A DNA stretch of 64,000 bases, taken from the NCBI RefSeq assembly GCF_900109735.1, contig NZ_FOAS01000001.1, positions 124,001 to 188,000 on the forward strand, written 5' to 3'. Every line of letters begins with the position of its first letter. Position 1 is the stretch's first letter. Both the position numbers and the translations under genes were made by a program. Positions 42,564 to 52,202 of the stretch are shown piece by piece. Under the pieces are notes generated by a model. The model saw nothing but the letters and a program-made list of their open reading frames with translations. It did no database searches and was not told where the DNA came from. This stretch comes from Atopomonas hussainii (GTDB taxonomy: Bacteria > Pseudomonadota > Gammaproteobacteria > Pseudomonadales > Pseudomonadaceae).

Positions 42564-43727
42564 ATGCAAGCCTTTAGCTTTGCCACCACCGCGCAAATTC
42601 TCTGTGAGCCGGGCGCGGCCAGCCGTTTGGGCGAGTTATGCCGCGAGCGCGGCGCGCAGCGGGTGTTGCTGATCAGCGACCCCGGCATTGTGCGCTGCGG
42701 TTTGCTCGACGACTGCTTAGCCAGCTTCAGCAAAGCCGGGCTGCACGTGGCGGTGTTCGATGAAGTGCTCGCCGACCCGCCCGAAGCCATTGTGCTGCGC
42801 GCCGCGCAACAAGCCCGCGAGCTGGCCGTGGAGCTGGTGGTCGGCTTTGGCGGCGGTAGCTCGCTGGATGTGGCCAAGCTGGTGGCGCTGCTCGCCCACC
42901 CCAATCAACGGCAAAGCTTGGCCGAGCTGTACGGGGTGAACCAAGCGCGCGGCCCGCGCTTGCCGCTGATTCAGGTGCCGACCACCGCAGGTACCGGCTC
43001 GGAAGTCACCCCGATTGCCATCGTCACCACCGGCGAAACCACTAAGCTCGGCGTCGTCTCACCGGTGCTGTTGCCGGATTTGGCGCTGCTGGATGCCGAG
43101 CTGACCTTAGGCCTGCCGCCTGCGGTGACCGCCGCCACCGGCATCGACGCTATGGTGCATGCCATTGAGGCTTACACCAGCAAGTTGAAGAAAAACCCGC
43201 TGTCGGACTTACTCGCCCGCGAGGCGCTACGCCTGCTCGCGGGCAACTTGGAGCAAGCCGTGCACCACGGCACTCAGCGCGAAGCACGTCAGGCCATGTT
43301 GCTCGGCGCTTGCTTGGCCGGGCAGGCGTTTGCCAACGCGCCAGTGGCCGCCGTGCATGCCTTGGCCTATCCACTGGGCGGGCATTGCCACCTGCCGCAC
43401 GGGCTGGCCAATGCCTTGGTGCTGCCCGAAGTGCTGCGCTTTAACGCCCCGGCCGCCGCGCCGCTGTATGCCGAACTGGCCCCGCTGCTGCTGGGCGACA
43501 ACTACCGCGGCAGCGGCACCGGGCAACGCTGCGCCGATGTCATTCACTACTTAGCCGGGCTAAACCGCCGCTGCGGGCTACCCAGCCGACTGAGTGAAGC
43601 CGGGGTGGCGCACAACCTGCTGCCCACCTTAGCGCGCGACGCTTTGCTGCAGCAGCGCCTGCTGGTCAATAACCCGCGCGAGGTGCACGAGGCCGATGCC
43701 TTGGCCATCTATCAGGCGGCGTATTGA
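42564..43727 (+). CDS. Iron-containing alcohol dehydrogenase
   Basis: 387 residues, group III ADH. NAD-binding motif VVGFGGGSSLDVAKLVALL (about residues 92-110), the TTAGTGSEVTPIAI segment, and metal-ligand motifs GIDAMVHAIEAY and HALAYPLGGHCHLPHGLANA. It oxidises an alcohol to the aldehyde (or the reverse) with NAD+. It lies 20 bp downstream of the acyl-CoA dehydrogenase, so the operon may process an alcohol such as a branched or hydroxy-fatty alcohol; the substrate is inferred only loosely. A repetitive palindromic element follows. Confidence 0.88.
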   Translation: MQAFSFATTAQILCEPGAASRLGELCRERGAQRVLLISDPGIVRCGLLDDCLASFSKAGLHVAVFDEVLADPPEAIVLRAAQQARELAVELVVGFGGGSSLDVAKLVALLAHPNQRQSLAELYGVNQARGPRLPLIQVPTTAGTGSEVTPIAIVTTGETTKLGVVSPVLLPDLALLDAELTLGLPPAVTAATGIDAMVHAIEAYTSKLKKNPLSDLLAREALRLLAGNLEQAVHHGTQREARQAMLLGACLAGQAFANAPVAAVHALAYPLGGHCHLPHGLANALVLPEVLRFNAPAAAPLYAELAPLLLGDNYRGSGTGQRCADVIHYLAGLNRRCGLPSRLSEAGVAHNLLPTLARDALLQQRLLVNNPREVHEADALAIYQAAY

Positions 43728-43744
43728 ATCCCTCTGTTTGTATT

Positions 43745-43863
43745 CCCCTCTCCCTCTGGGAGAGGACTAGGGTGAGGGCATAGCTAGGCTGAGGGCGATG
43801 CAGGCAGCTCGGAGCCGCTTGAGATATCCCTCACCCCCGGCCCCTCTCCCAGCGGGAGAGGGG
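43745..43863. repeat. REP-like imperfect inverted repeat pair
   Basis: The left arm, 43745-43778 (CCCCTCTCCCTCTGGGAGAG, then GACTAGGGTGAGGG), and right arm, 43828-43863, are inverted copies of about 35 bp with a few mismatches and a 49-bp spacer. Each arm itself contains the small palindrome CTCTCCC-NNN-GGGAGAG. This matches the widely dispersed intergenic palindromes of Pseudomonas/Xanthomonas type (REP-doublet, BIME-like). Confidence 0.8.
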
Positions 43864-43955
43864 TGGTCAATGGCTGGCAATACAGCCGGCGAATCAAACT
43901 ATTGCGCCCAACGCCTAGCCTCTAGGCTGCTGGGCAGGTCAGACGAGAACAGAGC

Positions 43956-44396
43956 ATGAGCCACGCTGAGCACCTGCGCGCCGACTACGCCCACTTCCAG
44001 CCAATCACCACGCGCTGGCACGACAACGATATCTACGGCCACGTGAACAACGTTGTCTATTACAGCTACTTCGACAGCGCGGTGAACACCTACCTGATCG
44101 AGCACGGCGGGCTGGATATCCACCACGGCAGCGTGGTCGGTTTTGTGGTCAGTTCGGCGTGCGATTACTTCGCCCCAGTGGCCTTCCCCGAGCGCATCGA
44201 GGTGGGGCTACGGGTCGCCAAGTTAGGCAACAGCTCGGTGCACTACGCGCTGGCCATCTTCAAGCACGGCCAAGCGCAAGCCTGCGCCGCCGGGCAGTTT
44301 GTTCATGTGTTTGTCGATCGGGCGAGCAACCGCCCGGTGTCTATCCCCCCGGCGCTGCGCGAGGCGCTTAGCCGCCTGCAGCGCACCACCCCGTAA
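43956..44396 (+). CDS. Acyl-CoA thioesterase (4HBT hotdog family)
   Basis: 146 residues, with catalytic segment [20 protein letters not shown] (about residues 19-38; Asp and HVNN) of the YbgC-like thioesterases. It releases free acid and CoA. It is separated from the alcohol dehydrogenase gene by the REP-like element but is followed after 10 bp by a thiolase, so it belongs to the same lipid-oxidation locus. A distinct paralogue lies at 18211. Confidence 0.88.
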   Translation: MSHAEHLRADYAHFQPITTRWHDNDIYGHVNNVVYYSYFDSAVNTYLIEHGGLDIHHGSVVGFVVSSACDYFAPVAFPERIEVGLRVAKLGNSSVHYALAIFKHGQAQACAAGQFVHVFVDRASNRPVSIPPALREALSRLQRTTP

Positions 44397-44406
44397 GGAG
44401 CTTGCC

Positions 44407-45591
44407 ATGCAAGATGCTGTGATTGTTTCCACCGCCCGCACGCCCATCGCCAAGGCGTTTCGCGGCGCGTTTAACGACCTCAAATCGCCATCCATGGCCG
44501 CCATTGCCCTGCAAGCGGCGGTCGCGCGCGCCGGCATTGAGGCGGGTGAGATCGAAGACGTGATCATGGGCACCGCCATGCAAGGCGGCACCGCTTCCAC
44601 CAACCTCGCGCGCCTGTCGCTGCTGGCCGCAGGCTTGCCGCTGTCGGTGAGCGGGCAAACCATCGACCGCCAGTGCGCCTCGGGGCTGATGGCGATTTCC
44701 ATCGCCGCCAAGCAGATCATGGTCGACGGCATGCAAGTCACCGTCGGTGCCGGGCAGGAGCAGATCAGCCTAGTGCAGAACACCCACATGAAGTGGACCG
44801 CCGCCGAGGCCGACGCCAATGTGGTCAAGATGGCCGAGCACGCCTACATGCCGATGCTGCAAACCGCCGAAATCGTCGCCAAGCGCTACGGCATCAGCCG
44901 CGAGGCGCAGGATGAGTACGGCTTCCTGTCGCAGCAGCGCACCGCCGCCGCGCAGGCTGCTGGCTTGTTCGAGGGCGAAATCGTCCCGGTCACGGCCCGC
45001 AAGAAGCTGGTCGACAAGGAAACCGGTGCCGTCAGCTACCAAGACGTCACCCTCAGCCAAGACGAAGGCAATCGCCCGCAAACCGTGCTGACCGACTTGC
45101 AGAACCTCAAGCCGGTGATCGACGGTGGCTGCATCACCGCAGGCAACGCCAGTCAGCTGTCCGACGGCGCCAGCGCCAGCGTACTGATGAGCGGCACCTT
45201 GGCCGCGCAGCGCGGTATCCAGCCGCTGGGCCTGTATCGCGGCATTGCCGTGGCTGGCCTGGCGCCCGAGGAAATGGGCATCGGCCCAGTGTTCGCGGTG
45301 CCCAAGTTGCTCAAGCAACACGGCCTGACGGTGGACGATATCGGCCTGTGGGAACTCAACGAAGCCTTCGCCTGCCAGGTGCTGTACAGCGCGCAGAAGC
45401 TCGGCATCGACCCGGCCAAGCTGAACGTCAACGGCGGCGCCATCGCCATCGGCCATCCCTACGGCATGAGCGGCGCGCGCATGGTTGGCCATGCCCTGCT
45501 GGAAGGCAAACGCCGTGGCGTGAAGTACGTGGTGATCACCATGTGCGTCGGCGGCGGCATGGGCGCGGCGGGCCTGTTCGAAGTGCTGTAA
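44407..45591 (+). CDS. Acetyl-CoA acyltransferase (thiolase)
   Basis: 394 residues, degradative/biosynthetic thiolase. Nucleophilic Cys90 in [13 protein letters not shown], the His motif [19 protein letters not shown], and the second Cys in [12 protein letters not shown] near the C-terminus. It cleaves 3-ketoacyl-CoA to acetyl-CoA and a shortened acyl-CoA. AAGGAG precedes the ATG. It is the last gene of the oxidation locus; a hairpin (45599-45623) follows. Confidence 0.92.
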   Translation: MQDAVIVSTARTPIAKAFRGAFNDLKSPSMAAIALQAAVARAGIEAGEIEDVIMGTAMQGGTASTNLARLSLLAAGLPLSVSGQTIDRQCASGLMAISIAAKQIMVDGMQVTVGAGQEQISLVQNTHMKWTAAEADANVVKMAEHAYMPMLQTAEIVAKRYGISREAQDEYGFLSQQRTAAAQAAGLFEGEIVPVTARKKLVDKETGAVSYQDVTLSQDEGNRPQTVLTDLQNLKPVIDGGCITAGNASQLSDGASASVLMSGTLAAQRGIQPLGLYRGIAVAGLAPEEMGIGPVFAVPKLLKQHGLTVDDIGLWELNEAFACQVLYSAQKLGIDPAKLNVNGGAIAIGHPYGMSGARMVGHALLEGKRRGVKYVVITMCVGGGMGAAGLFEVL

Positions 45592-45598
45592 CCCCTTG

Positions 45599-45623
45599 CC
45601 CGGCGCGGGCTCACCGCGCCGGG
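45599..45623. terminator. Bidirectional hairpin between the thiolase and desaturase genes
   Basis: Perfect 9-bp stem CCCGGCGCG-GGCTCAC-CGCGCCGGG between the stops of convergent genes, with no T-run. Probable transcript end for both. Confidence 0.65.
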
Positions 45624-45634
45624 TAGCTTGCTAG

Positions 45635-46684
45635 CTATTCGGCGACAGCAGGACGGTAATCGGCCTGCCAACGATTGGCACGGCGGAAGGTGCCCAAGTC
45701 ATTAAAGCGCACGCCCGTCTCGCGCATCACCCGGTGCGCCGTACGGGCGGTGAGTTGGCGGATATAAAACGGTTCTTTAACCACGAAATGGTGGATCGCA
45801 TGGGTGCTGCCAAAATTGCAGCAAAACGCCTGCAACGGCCACAACCACCAAGGGTTAAGCACTTGGGTTTGCTGGATCACATTGCCCGGCTCAACGTCGC
45901 CGTAGTAGTGCATGTTCGAGCTGACAAAATGCAGGCAGAAGGTGCGCAGCACGTTGGGCCCCACCCACACCACCACAAGGATATCCAGCACAGGCAACCA
46001 AGCCGCTGCGCTGCTGCTCCACAACACCGGCTGGCCCCACAGCTGCGCCAGCAGTTGCGCACCGTGGCCAAGCAAAAACGCGTACCACACCCCCCAGTTG
46101 AGCAAGCCCAGCGGCGCATACACCGCCAGCGTGCGCCCGGCGATATAACGCTTACGCGCCCAGCTTGGCGCGCGCAGCAGGCGAATCAAGGCCGCCATCA
46201 TGTTGTCGCCCACCATCAGCAAACGCGCCCAGCCCCACGGCTCGCCATTGGTGATGGCGCGCTCTTCCAAGTCAGCCTCGCTGCCCGAGGTTTTATGGTG
46301 ATTAAGGTGCAAGCCACGGCGCACCCAGGGGTTAATCGTGCTCGGCCGTGCCAGCCAGACCAGCAACATCATCACGTTATGCGCCAGCGGCTGCTTACGA
46401 AAATACATGCTGTGGATCAGGTCGTGCTCCAGCTCGTGAGTCAGCGAGGCAAACCAAGCATTGAGCAGCAGGCAAGCCCACCACGGCAAAACGCCCTCGA
46501 TATACAGCCAAGCGCTGCCGAGCATGCCCAGCAAGGCAAAGGTCAAAATCAGCGCGCCGAGCAGGTTCTGCCGCTGCAGCAGCGGATAACGCGCACGCAA
46601 CGCTTGGCCTTCGGCGAGCACCACCGAGCGGATATGTTCGGCGCGCGCCGCCGCCGACAGCGCGCTTGTATTTTGTTGCGACAT
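45635..46684 (-). CDS. Membrane fatty acid desaturase/hydroxylase
   Basis: 349 residues, FA_desaturase family. Three histidine clusters ligate a di-iron centre: LTHELEHDLIHS, GLHLNHHKTSG and THAIHHFV; four hydrophobic segments are visible (starting near residues 40, 62, 185 and 225). It inserts a double bond or hydroxyl in a lipid acyl chain or related hydrocarbon at the inner membrane; the exact substrate is unclear. GAGG precedes the ATG at 46684; a longer frame upstream would run into the divergent AraC gene and is rejected. That AraC gene begins 137 bp away and is the likely regulator. Confidence 0.87.
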   Translation of the reverse strand: MSQQNTSALSAAARAEHIRSVVLAEGQALRARYPLLQRQNLLGALILTFALLGMLGSAWLYIEGVLPWWACLLLNAWFASLTHELEHDLIHSMYFRKQPLAHNVMMLLVWLARPSTINPWVRRGLHLNHHKTSGSEADLEERAITNGEPWGWARLLMVGDNMMAALIRLLRAPSWARKRYIAGRTLAVYAPLGLLNWGVWYAFLLGHGAQLLAQLWGQPVLWSSSAAAWLPVLDILVVVWVGPNVLRTFCLHFVSSNMHYYGDVEPGNVIQQTQVLNPWWLWPLQAFCCNFGSTHAIHHFVVKEPFYIRQLTARTAHRVMRETGVRFNDLGTFRRANRWQADYRPAVAE

Positions 46685-46821
46685 CAAGACATCCTCTTGG
46701 CTCGGCTGGCCCGCTTGGGCACAGCGCGGTGGTCTGACAGCTTCACTCACCTTCACTGTGCGCGGTTTACCGTGCACCCGCCTGTCAGCACACGCCAAGC
46801 TGTTGTTCGAGGACGCCAACC

Positions 46822-47826
46822 ATGCGCGAACCCACCACATTAAGTAGCTGGACCGGCGCCCTGTGCCGCCAGCTCGATAGCCTCGGGCTGGATAGCCAAG
46901 CCCTGTGCCGCACCGCCGGGGTGCAACTGCCCAGCGCCGCACAAGCGCCCTGCCGCCTGCCGCTGTCGGCCACCAGCCGGCTATGGACGCTGGCCGTGCA
47001 GCACAGCGACAACCCCGCATTAGGGCTGGATACCTCACGGTTTGTCTGGCCCACCACCTTTCATGCGCTGGGCTTGGCGATTGTCGCCAGCGACAACCTG
47101 CTACACGTGTTCCAGCGCATCACCCGCTACTACCAAGTGGTGACCGATGCCTTGGCGCCCACCCTGCAAGCCGACGGCGACAGCTATTTGCTCAGCCTGC
47201 GCCAGCCGAGCGACAGCGCCGCCCCGCACCCGGCGGCGGTGGATGCCTTTCTAGCCATTTACGTGCGCACCTGCCGCCAACGTTTGGGCCGTGACTACGC
47301 CCCGCAAGCGGTACTGCTGCGGCGCCTGGCACCCAGCGACCCAAGCCCGTGGCACAACACCTTTCGCGCACCGGTGCAGTTTGCCGCCTCGGTCGATGGC
47401 CTGCGTTTCGCCCGCGCCGACTTACTGCGCCCGCTGGCCGATGGTCACCCGCAACTGGCCGCCCACAACGAAGCCCTGCTAGAACGCGAACTGGCGCTGC
47501 TGCAACGCCCGTGGAGCCAACGTGTCGAAGCGCAAATCAGCCAGCATTTAGCCGCCGGCGAACCCAGCGCCGAGCGCATAGCCGAACGCCTGTGCGTCAG
47601 CCTGCGCAGCCTGCAGCGCCATTTACACGACGAGCAACGCAGCTTCGAGCAACTGCTCGCCAGCATCCGTCAGCGCTTAGCCTGCGAGCACTTGACCGAC
47701 CCGCGTTTGTCGATCAGTGAGGTGGCCTATCTGCTTGGTTTTGCCGACAGCAGCAGCTTTAGCCGCGCGTTTCGCCGTTGGCTGGGTTGTAGCCCCAGCC
47801 AATGGCGCGCCCGCCACGCCAGCTAA
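46822..47826 (+). CDS. AraC-family transcriptional regulator divergent from the desaturase
   Basis: 334 residues: an Arabinose_bd/OruR-type N-terminal domain (about 10-200) and a C-terminal double HTH (about 235-330, with IAERLCVSLRSLQRHLHDEQ and VAYLLGFADSSSFSRAFRRW). Same architecture as the protein at 32475. GAGGA precedes the ATG. Divergent orientation suggests control of the desaturase gene in response to a fatty acid-like ligand, as for other members. Confidence 0.87.
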   Translation: MREPTTLSSWTGALCRQLDSLGLDSQALCRTAGVQLPSAAQAPCRLPLSATSRLWTLAVQHSDNPALGLDTSRFVWPTTFHALGLAIVASDNLLHVFQRITRYYQVVTDALAPTLQADGDSYLLSLRQPSDSAAPHPAAVDAFLAIYVRTCRQRLGRDYAPQAVLLRRLAPSDPSPWHNTFRAPVQFAASVDGLRFARADLLRPLADGHPQLAAHNEALLERELALLQRPWSQRVEAQISQHLAAGEPSAERIAERLCVSLRSLQRHLHDEQRSFEQLLASIRQRLACEHLTDPRLSISEVAYLLGFADSSSFSRAFRRWLGCSPSQWRARHAS

Positions 47827-47994
47827 CGTTCACGATATCGAACGCCGAGCAAATGCCGCGCGAAACGCCAAACTGCGCCGCCAGCGCAGCAAACACGGCT
47901 CATGCTTTTGATCTATTTTGTTGTTTTTGTTGAACAGGCTATTGCCGAACGCAGCGGCTACGCCTACGATTTGTTTGACTTTTTGAACACTAAC

Positions 47995-48013
47995 GTTGCT
48001 CATCTTGAGCAAC
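47995..48013. promoter_or_regulatory. Palindrome directly upstream of the gabD ribosome binding site
   Basis: GTTGCTCA-TCT-TGAGCAAC, perfect 8-bp arms, four bases before the AGGAG of gabD. It could be an operator or an RNA hairpin affecting translation. The preceding stretch (47905-47990) is AT-rich and may hold the promoter. Confidence 0.5.
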
Positions 48014-48029
48014 CGTCAGGAGATGACCG

Positions 48030-49487
48030 ATGGAATTGCAAGACGCCAGCCTGTTCCGCCAGCAAGCCTATGTGGATGGCCACTGGTGCGAGGCCGATCA
48101 CGGCGCGCGCTATGAAATCCGCAATCCCGCCACCGGCGAGCTGCTGGGCAGCGTGCCGAACATGAGCGCAGCGGAAACCCGCCGCGCCATCGAGGCCGCC
48201 GCAGCTGCACAAAAAGACTGGCGTGCGCGCACCGCCAAAGAGCGCGCCAAGCTGCTGCACAAGTGGTTTGAGCTGCTGATGCTGCACCAAGAAGACCTCG
48301 CCCGCATCATGACCTGCGAGCAAGGCAAGCCGCTGGCCGAAGCGCGTGGCGAAGTGGCTTACGCCGCCTCCTTTATTGAGTGGTTTGCCGAAGAGGCCAA
48401 GCGCGTGTACGGCGAGACCATCCCCGGCCATCAACCGGACAAGCGCATCATCGTGCAGCGCGAGCCGATTGGCGTGGCTGCGGCGATCACCCCGTGGAAC
48501 TTCCCCAGCGCCATGATCACCCGTAAGGCCGCCCCTGCGTTGGCCGCCGGTTGCGCCATGGTGCTTAAGCCTGCGCCGCAAACGCCGTTCTCAGCCTTAG
48601 CACTGGCCGAGCTGGCTGAACGCGCGGGGCTGCCCAAGGGCTTGTTCAGCGTGATCACCGCCGATGTCGACGCCTCGCGTGATGTGGGCGGTGAGCTGTG
48701 TAGCAACCCCATCGTGCGCAAGCTGTCGTTCACTGGCTCCACCGGCGTGGGCGTGAAACTGATGGAGCAATGCGCACCGAGCATTAAAAAGCTGTCGCTG
48801 GAGCTGGGCGGCAACGCGCCGTTTATCGTGTTTGACGATGCCGATCTGGATGCCGCCGTAGAAGGCGCGATGATCAGCAAATACCGCAACGCTGGGCAGA
48901 CCTGCGTGTGCGCCAACCGCCTGTACGTGCAAGACAGCGTTTACGACGCCTTTGTCGCCAAGCTTGCCGAGGCGGTGGCCAAACTGAAAGTCGGCAATGG
49001 TCTGGAAGATGGCGTCACCACCGGCCCGCTGATCGACGCCAACGCAGTGGCCAAAGTGCAGCGCCACTTGGACGACGCGGTGAGCAAAGGCGGCCAAGTG
49101 ATTACCGGCGGCAAACCGCACGCACTTGGCGGCACTTTCTTCGAGCCGACTATCGTCACTGGCGTGACCCGCGAGATGGCCGTGGCCCGCGAAGAAACCT
49201 TCGGCCCGCTGGCGCCGATCTTCCGCTTTAGCGATGAAGCCGATGTGATCGCCCAGTCTAACGACACCGAATTTGGCTTGGCCGCTTACTTCTATGCGCG
49301 CGACTTGGGCCGCGTGTTCCGTGTTGCCGAAGCGCTGGAGTACGGCATGGTGGGCATCAACACCGGCCTGATCTCCACCGAGCTAGCGCCGTTTGGCGGC
49401 ATGAAAAGCTCCGGCCTTGGCCGCGAAGGCTCGCGCCACGGCATTGAAGAGTATTTGGAACTGAAATACCTGTGCATGGGCATCTAG
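48030..49487 (+). CDS. gabD: Succinate/glutarate semialdehyde dehydrogenase
   Basis: 485 residues, NAD(P)+-dependent aldehyde dehydrogenase. Conserved ITPWNFPSAMITRK, cofactor loop FTGSTGVGV, general-base Glu in LELGGNAPF (near residue 258) and nucleophilic Cys in GQTCVCANR (near 291). It oxidises succinate semialdehyde from GABA, and in Pseudomonas the same gene serves as davD for glutarate semialdehyde from 5-aminovalerate, which would feed the gcdH branch. AGGAG precedes the ATG. The stop codon TAG is formed at the left end of a foldback repeat element, which separates it from gabT. Confidence 0.93.
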   Translation: MELQDASLFRQQAYVDGHWCEADHGARYEIRNPATGELLGSVPNMSAAETRRAIEAAAAAQKDWRARTAKERAKLLHKWFELLMLHQEDLARIMTCEQGKPLAEARGEVAYAASFIEWFAEEAKRVYGETIPGHQPDKRIIVQREPIGVAAAITPWNFPSAMITRKAAPALAAGCAMVLKPAPQTPFSALALAELAERAGLPKGLFSVITADVDASRDVGGELCSNPIVRKLSFTGSTGVGVKLMEQCAPSIKKLSLELGGNAPFIVFDDADLDAAVEGAMISKYRNAGQTCVCANRLYVQDSVYDAFVAKLAEAVAKLKVGNGLEDGVTTGPLIDANAVAKVQRHLDDAVSKGGQVITGGKPHALGGTFFEPTIVTGVTREMAVAREETFGPLAPIFRFSDEADVIAQSNDTEFGLAAYFYARDLGRVFRVAEALEYGMVGINTGLISTELAPFGGMKSSGLGREGSRHGIEEYLELKYLCMGI

Positions 49488-49627
49488 GAGGCACTGATTT
49501 AATGTCTGCACGGCTCAATCACTGCGTTGTGCGGTGCTCGCAACCTCGCCTACCAAGCGGTATGTCTCGGTTGCTGTGCTCCGTACGCCTTGTGCTTGAA
49601 CCGTTCGCCAATTAAATCAGCGCCTCC
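49487..49627. mobile_element. MITE-like foldback element between gabD and gabT
   Basis: 141 bp bounded by 17-bp terminal inverted repeats (GGAGGCACTGATTTAAT at 49487-49503 and ATTAAATCAGCGCCTCC at 49611-49627; 16 of 17 pair). CTA stands directly outside both ends (49484-49486 and 49628-49630), consistent with a 3-bp target duplication. The interior is an imperfect palindrome (for example GCAACC at 49540 against GGTTGC at 49569), so it folds on itself, and it encodes no protein. This is the structure of a non-autonomous miniature element; the transposase would be elsewhere. Confidence 0.75.
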
Positions 49628-49707
49628 CTAATCGCTGCACTATGCAGTCACCGTTTTGCGCAGCGGCTGTGTCGGCCACTCCGGCCGCTGCGCTGCTTTA
49701 TTAACTC

Positions 49708-49724
49708 TGCCGTGCCGCACGGCA
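49708..49724. promoter_or_regulatory. Palindrome upstream of gabT
   Basis: TGCCGTGC-C-GCACGGCA, 8-bp arms, 21 bp before the gabT start codon. Candidate operator or 5'-leader hairpin. Confidence 0.45.
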
Positions 49725-49745
49725 AGCTTGAACATGAGGAACACC

Positions 49746-51026
49746 ATGAGCCAAAACAATGAGCAGCTGATGCAACGGCGTAACGCCGCCGTGCCGCGTG
49801 GCGTAGGGCAGATTCACCCGATCTTCGTCGATCGCGCCGAGAACGCTACGGTTTGGGACGTTGAAGGCCGCGAATTTATCGACTTCGCTGGCGGCATTGC
49901 GGTGCTCAACACCGGCCACCTGCACCCGAAGATCATCGCCGCTGTGGAAGCCCAGCTGAAAAAGGTCACCCACACCTGCTTCCAAGTGCTGGCCTACGAG
50001 CCGTACGTCGAGCTGTGCGAGAAGATCAACGCCAAGGTGCCGGGTGATTTCGCTAAGAAAACCCTGCTGGTGACCACCGGCGCCGAAGCGGTAGAAAACG
50101 CCGTGAAAGTGGCCCGCGCCGCCACCGGCCGCGAAGGCGTGATTGCCTTCACCGGCGGCTACCACGGCCGCACCATGGCGACCCTCGCGCTAACCGGCAA
50201 GAAAGTCCCCTACTCCGCCGGCATGGGCCTGATGCCCGGCCCGGTGTTCCGCGCCCAATACCCCTGCGAGCTGCACGGTGTGAGCGAAGACGACGCCATG
50301 GCGAGCATCGCACGCATCTTTAAAAACGATGCCGAGCCGTGTGACATCGCAGCGATTATTCTTGAGCCAGTGCAAGGCGAAGGCGGCTTCTATGTCGCCT
50401 CGCCGAGCTTCTTCAAGCGCCTGCGCGCACTGTGCGACGAGCACGGCATTATGCTGATCGCCGACGAAGTGCAAACCGGCGCGGGCCGTACCGGCACCTT
50501 CTTCGCTATGGAGCAAATGGGCGTCGCCCCCGACCTGACCACCTTTGCCAAGTCGATTGCCGGTGGTTTTCCGGTGTCCGGCGTGTGCGGTAAGGCTGAA
50601 ATCATGGACGCCATCGCCCCCGGCGGTTTGGGCGGCACCTATGCCGGCAGCCCGATTGCCTGCGCCGCCGCGTTGGCGGTAATGGACGTGTTCGAGGAAG
50701 AAAACCTGCTGGCCCGCAGCCAAGCGGTGGGTGAGCGCCTGACCAATGCCTTTAAGGCTATCCAGAGCAAGCACAAAGCGATTGGCGATGTGCGCGGCTT
50801 AGGCGCCATGGTGGCCGTGGAGCTGTTTGAAGGCGGCGATGTGCACAAACCCGATGCGGCGCTGACCGGCAAGATCGTCGCCCGCGCGCGTGACAAAGGC
50901 TTGATCCTGCTGTCGTGCGGCACCTACGGCAACGTGCTGCGTATTCTCGTACCGCTGACCGCCAGCGACGAGCTGCTCGACCGTGGCATGGCGATTATCG
51001 CCGAGTGCTTCGCCGAGTTGGCGTAA
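49746..51026 (+). CDS. gabT: 4-aminobutyrate/5-aminovalerate aminotransferase
   Basis: 426 residues, class III PLP aminotransferase. The PLP-phosphate region TTGAEAVENAVKVARAATGR, the Asp of LIADEVQTGAGRTG and the Schiff-base Lys269 in TTFAKSIAGGFP are visible. It transfers the amino group of GABA (or 5-aminovalerate, davT role) to 2-oxoglutarate, making the semialdehyde used by the dehydrogenase upstream. AGGAA precedes the ATG. The usual short gabD-gabT gap is enlarged to 258 bp by the foldback element. A 10-bp-stem hairpin follows the stop. Confidence 0.94.
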   Translation: MSQNNEQLMQRRNAAVPRGVGQIHPIFVDRAENATVWDVEGREFIDFAGGIAVLNTGHLHPKIIAAVEAQLKKVTHTCFQVLAYEPYVELCEKINAKVPGDFAKKTLLVTTGAEAVENAVKVARAATGREGVIAFTGGYHGRTMATLALTGKKVPYSAGMGLMPGPVFRAQYPCELHGVSEDDAMASIARIFKNDAEPCDIAAIILEPVQGEGGFYVASPSFFKRLRALCDEHGIMLIADEVQTGAGRTGTFFAMEQMGVAPDLTTFAKSIAGGFPVSGVCGKAEIMDAIAPGGLGGTYAGSPIACAAALAVMDVFEEENLLARSQAVGERLTNAFKAIQSKHKAIGDVRGLGAMVAVELFEGGDVHKPDAALTGKIVARARDKGLILLSCGTYGNVLRILVPLTASDELLDRGMAIIAECFAELA

Positions 51027-51037
51027 ACACAGCGCCC

Positions 51038-51069
51038 GCCGCCAACCCCTCTGCTGAGCGGTTGGCGGC
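51038..51069 (+). terminator. Hairpin after gabT
   Basis: Perfect 10-bp stem GCCGCCAACC / GGTTGGCGGC with a 12-nt loop, 12 bp after the gabT stop; only a TT follows. Likely the transcript 3' end. Confidence 0.6.
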
Positions 51070-51212
51070 TTAGGCCTGCGGTATAGCCAAATGCCATATC
51101 GCGTACGCAACTCTCTTCTACACTAAGCAATATCACCGACTGTCTCGGCTACACGACCAACTGGGAGCTGGTCTTAACCAACCCTCTCGGCAACGCCACG
51201 AAGGCCGCTGCC

Positions 51213-52198
<986 letters not shown>

Positions 52199-52202
<4 letters not shown>

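Noticed and set aside
45734-46843. Long plus-strand open frame opposite the desaturase gene
   Set aside because: Antisense to the histidine-box desaturase; His/Gln/Arg-rich composition is that of a shadow frame.
46685-47038. N-terminal extension of the desaturase
   Set aside because: It runs antisense into the divergent AraC gene; the ATG at 46684 has a good ribosome binding site.
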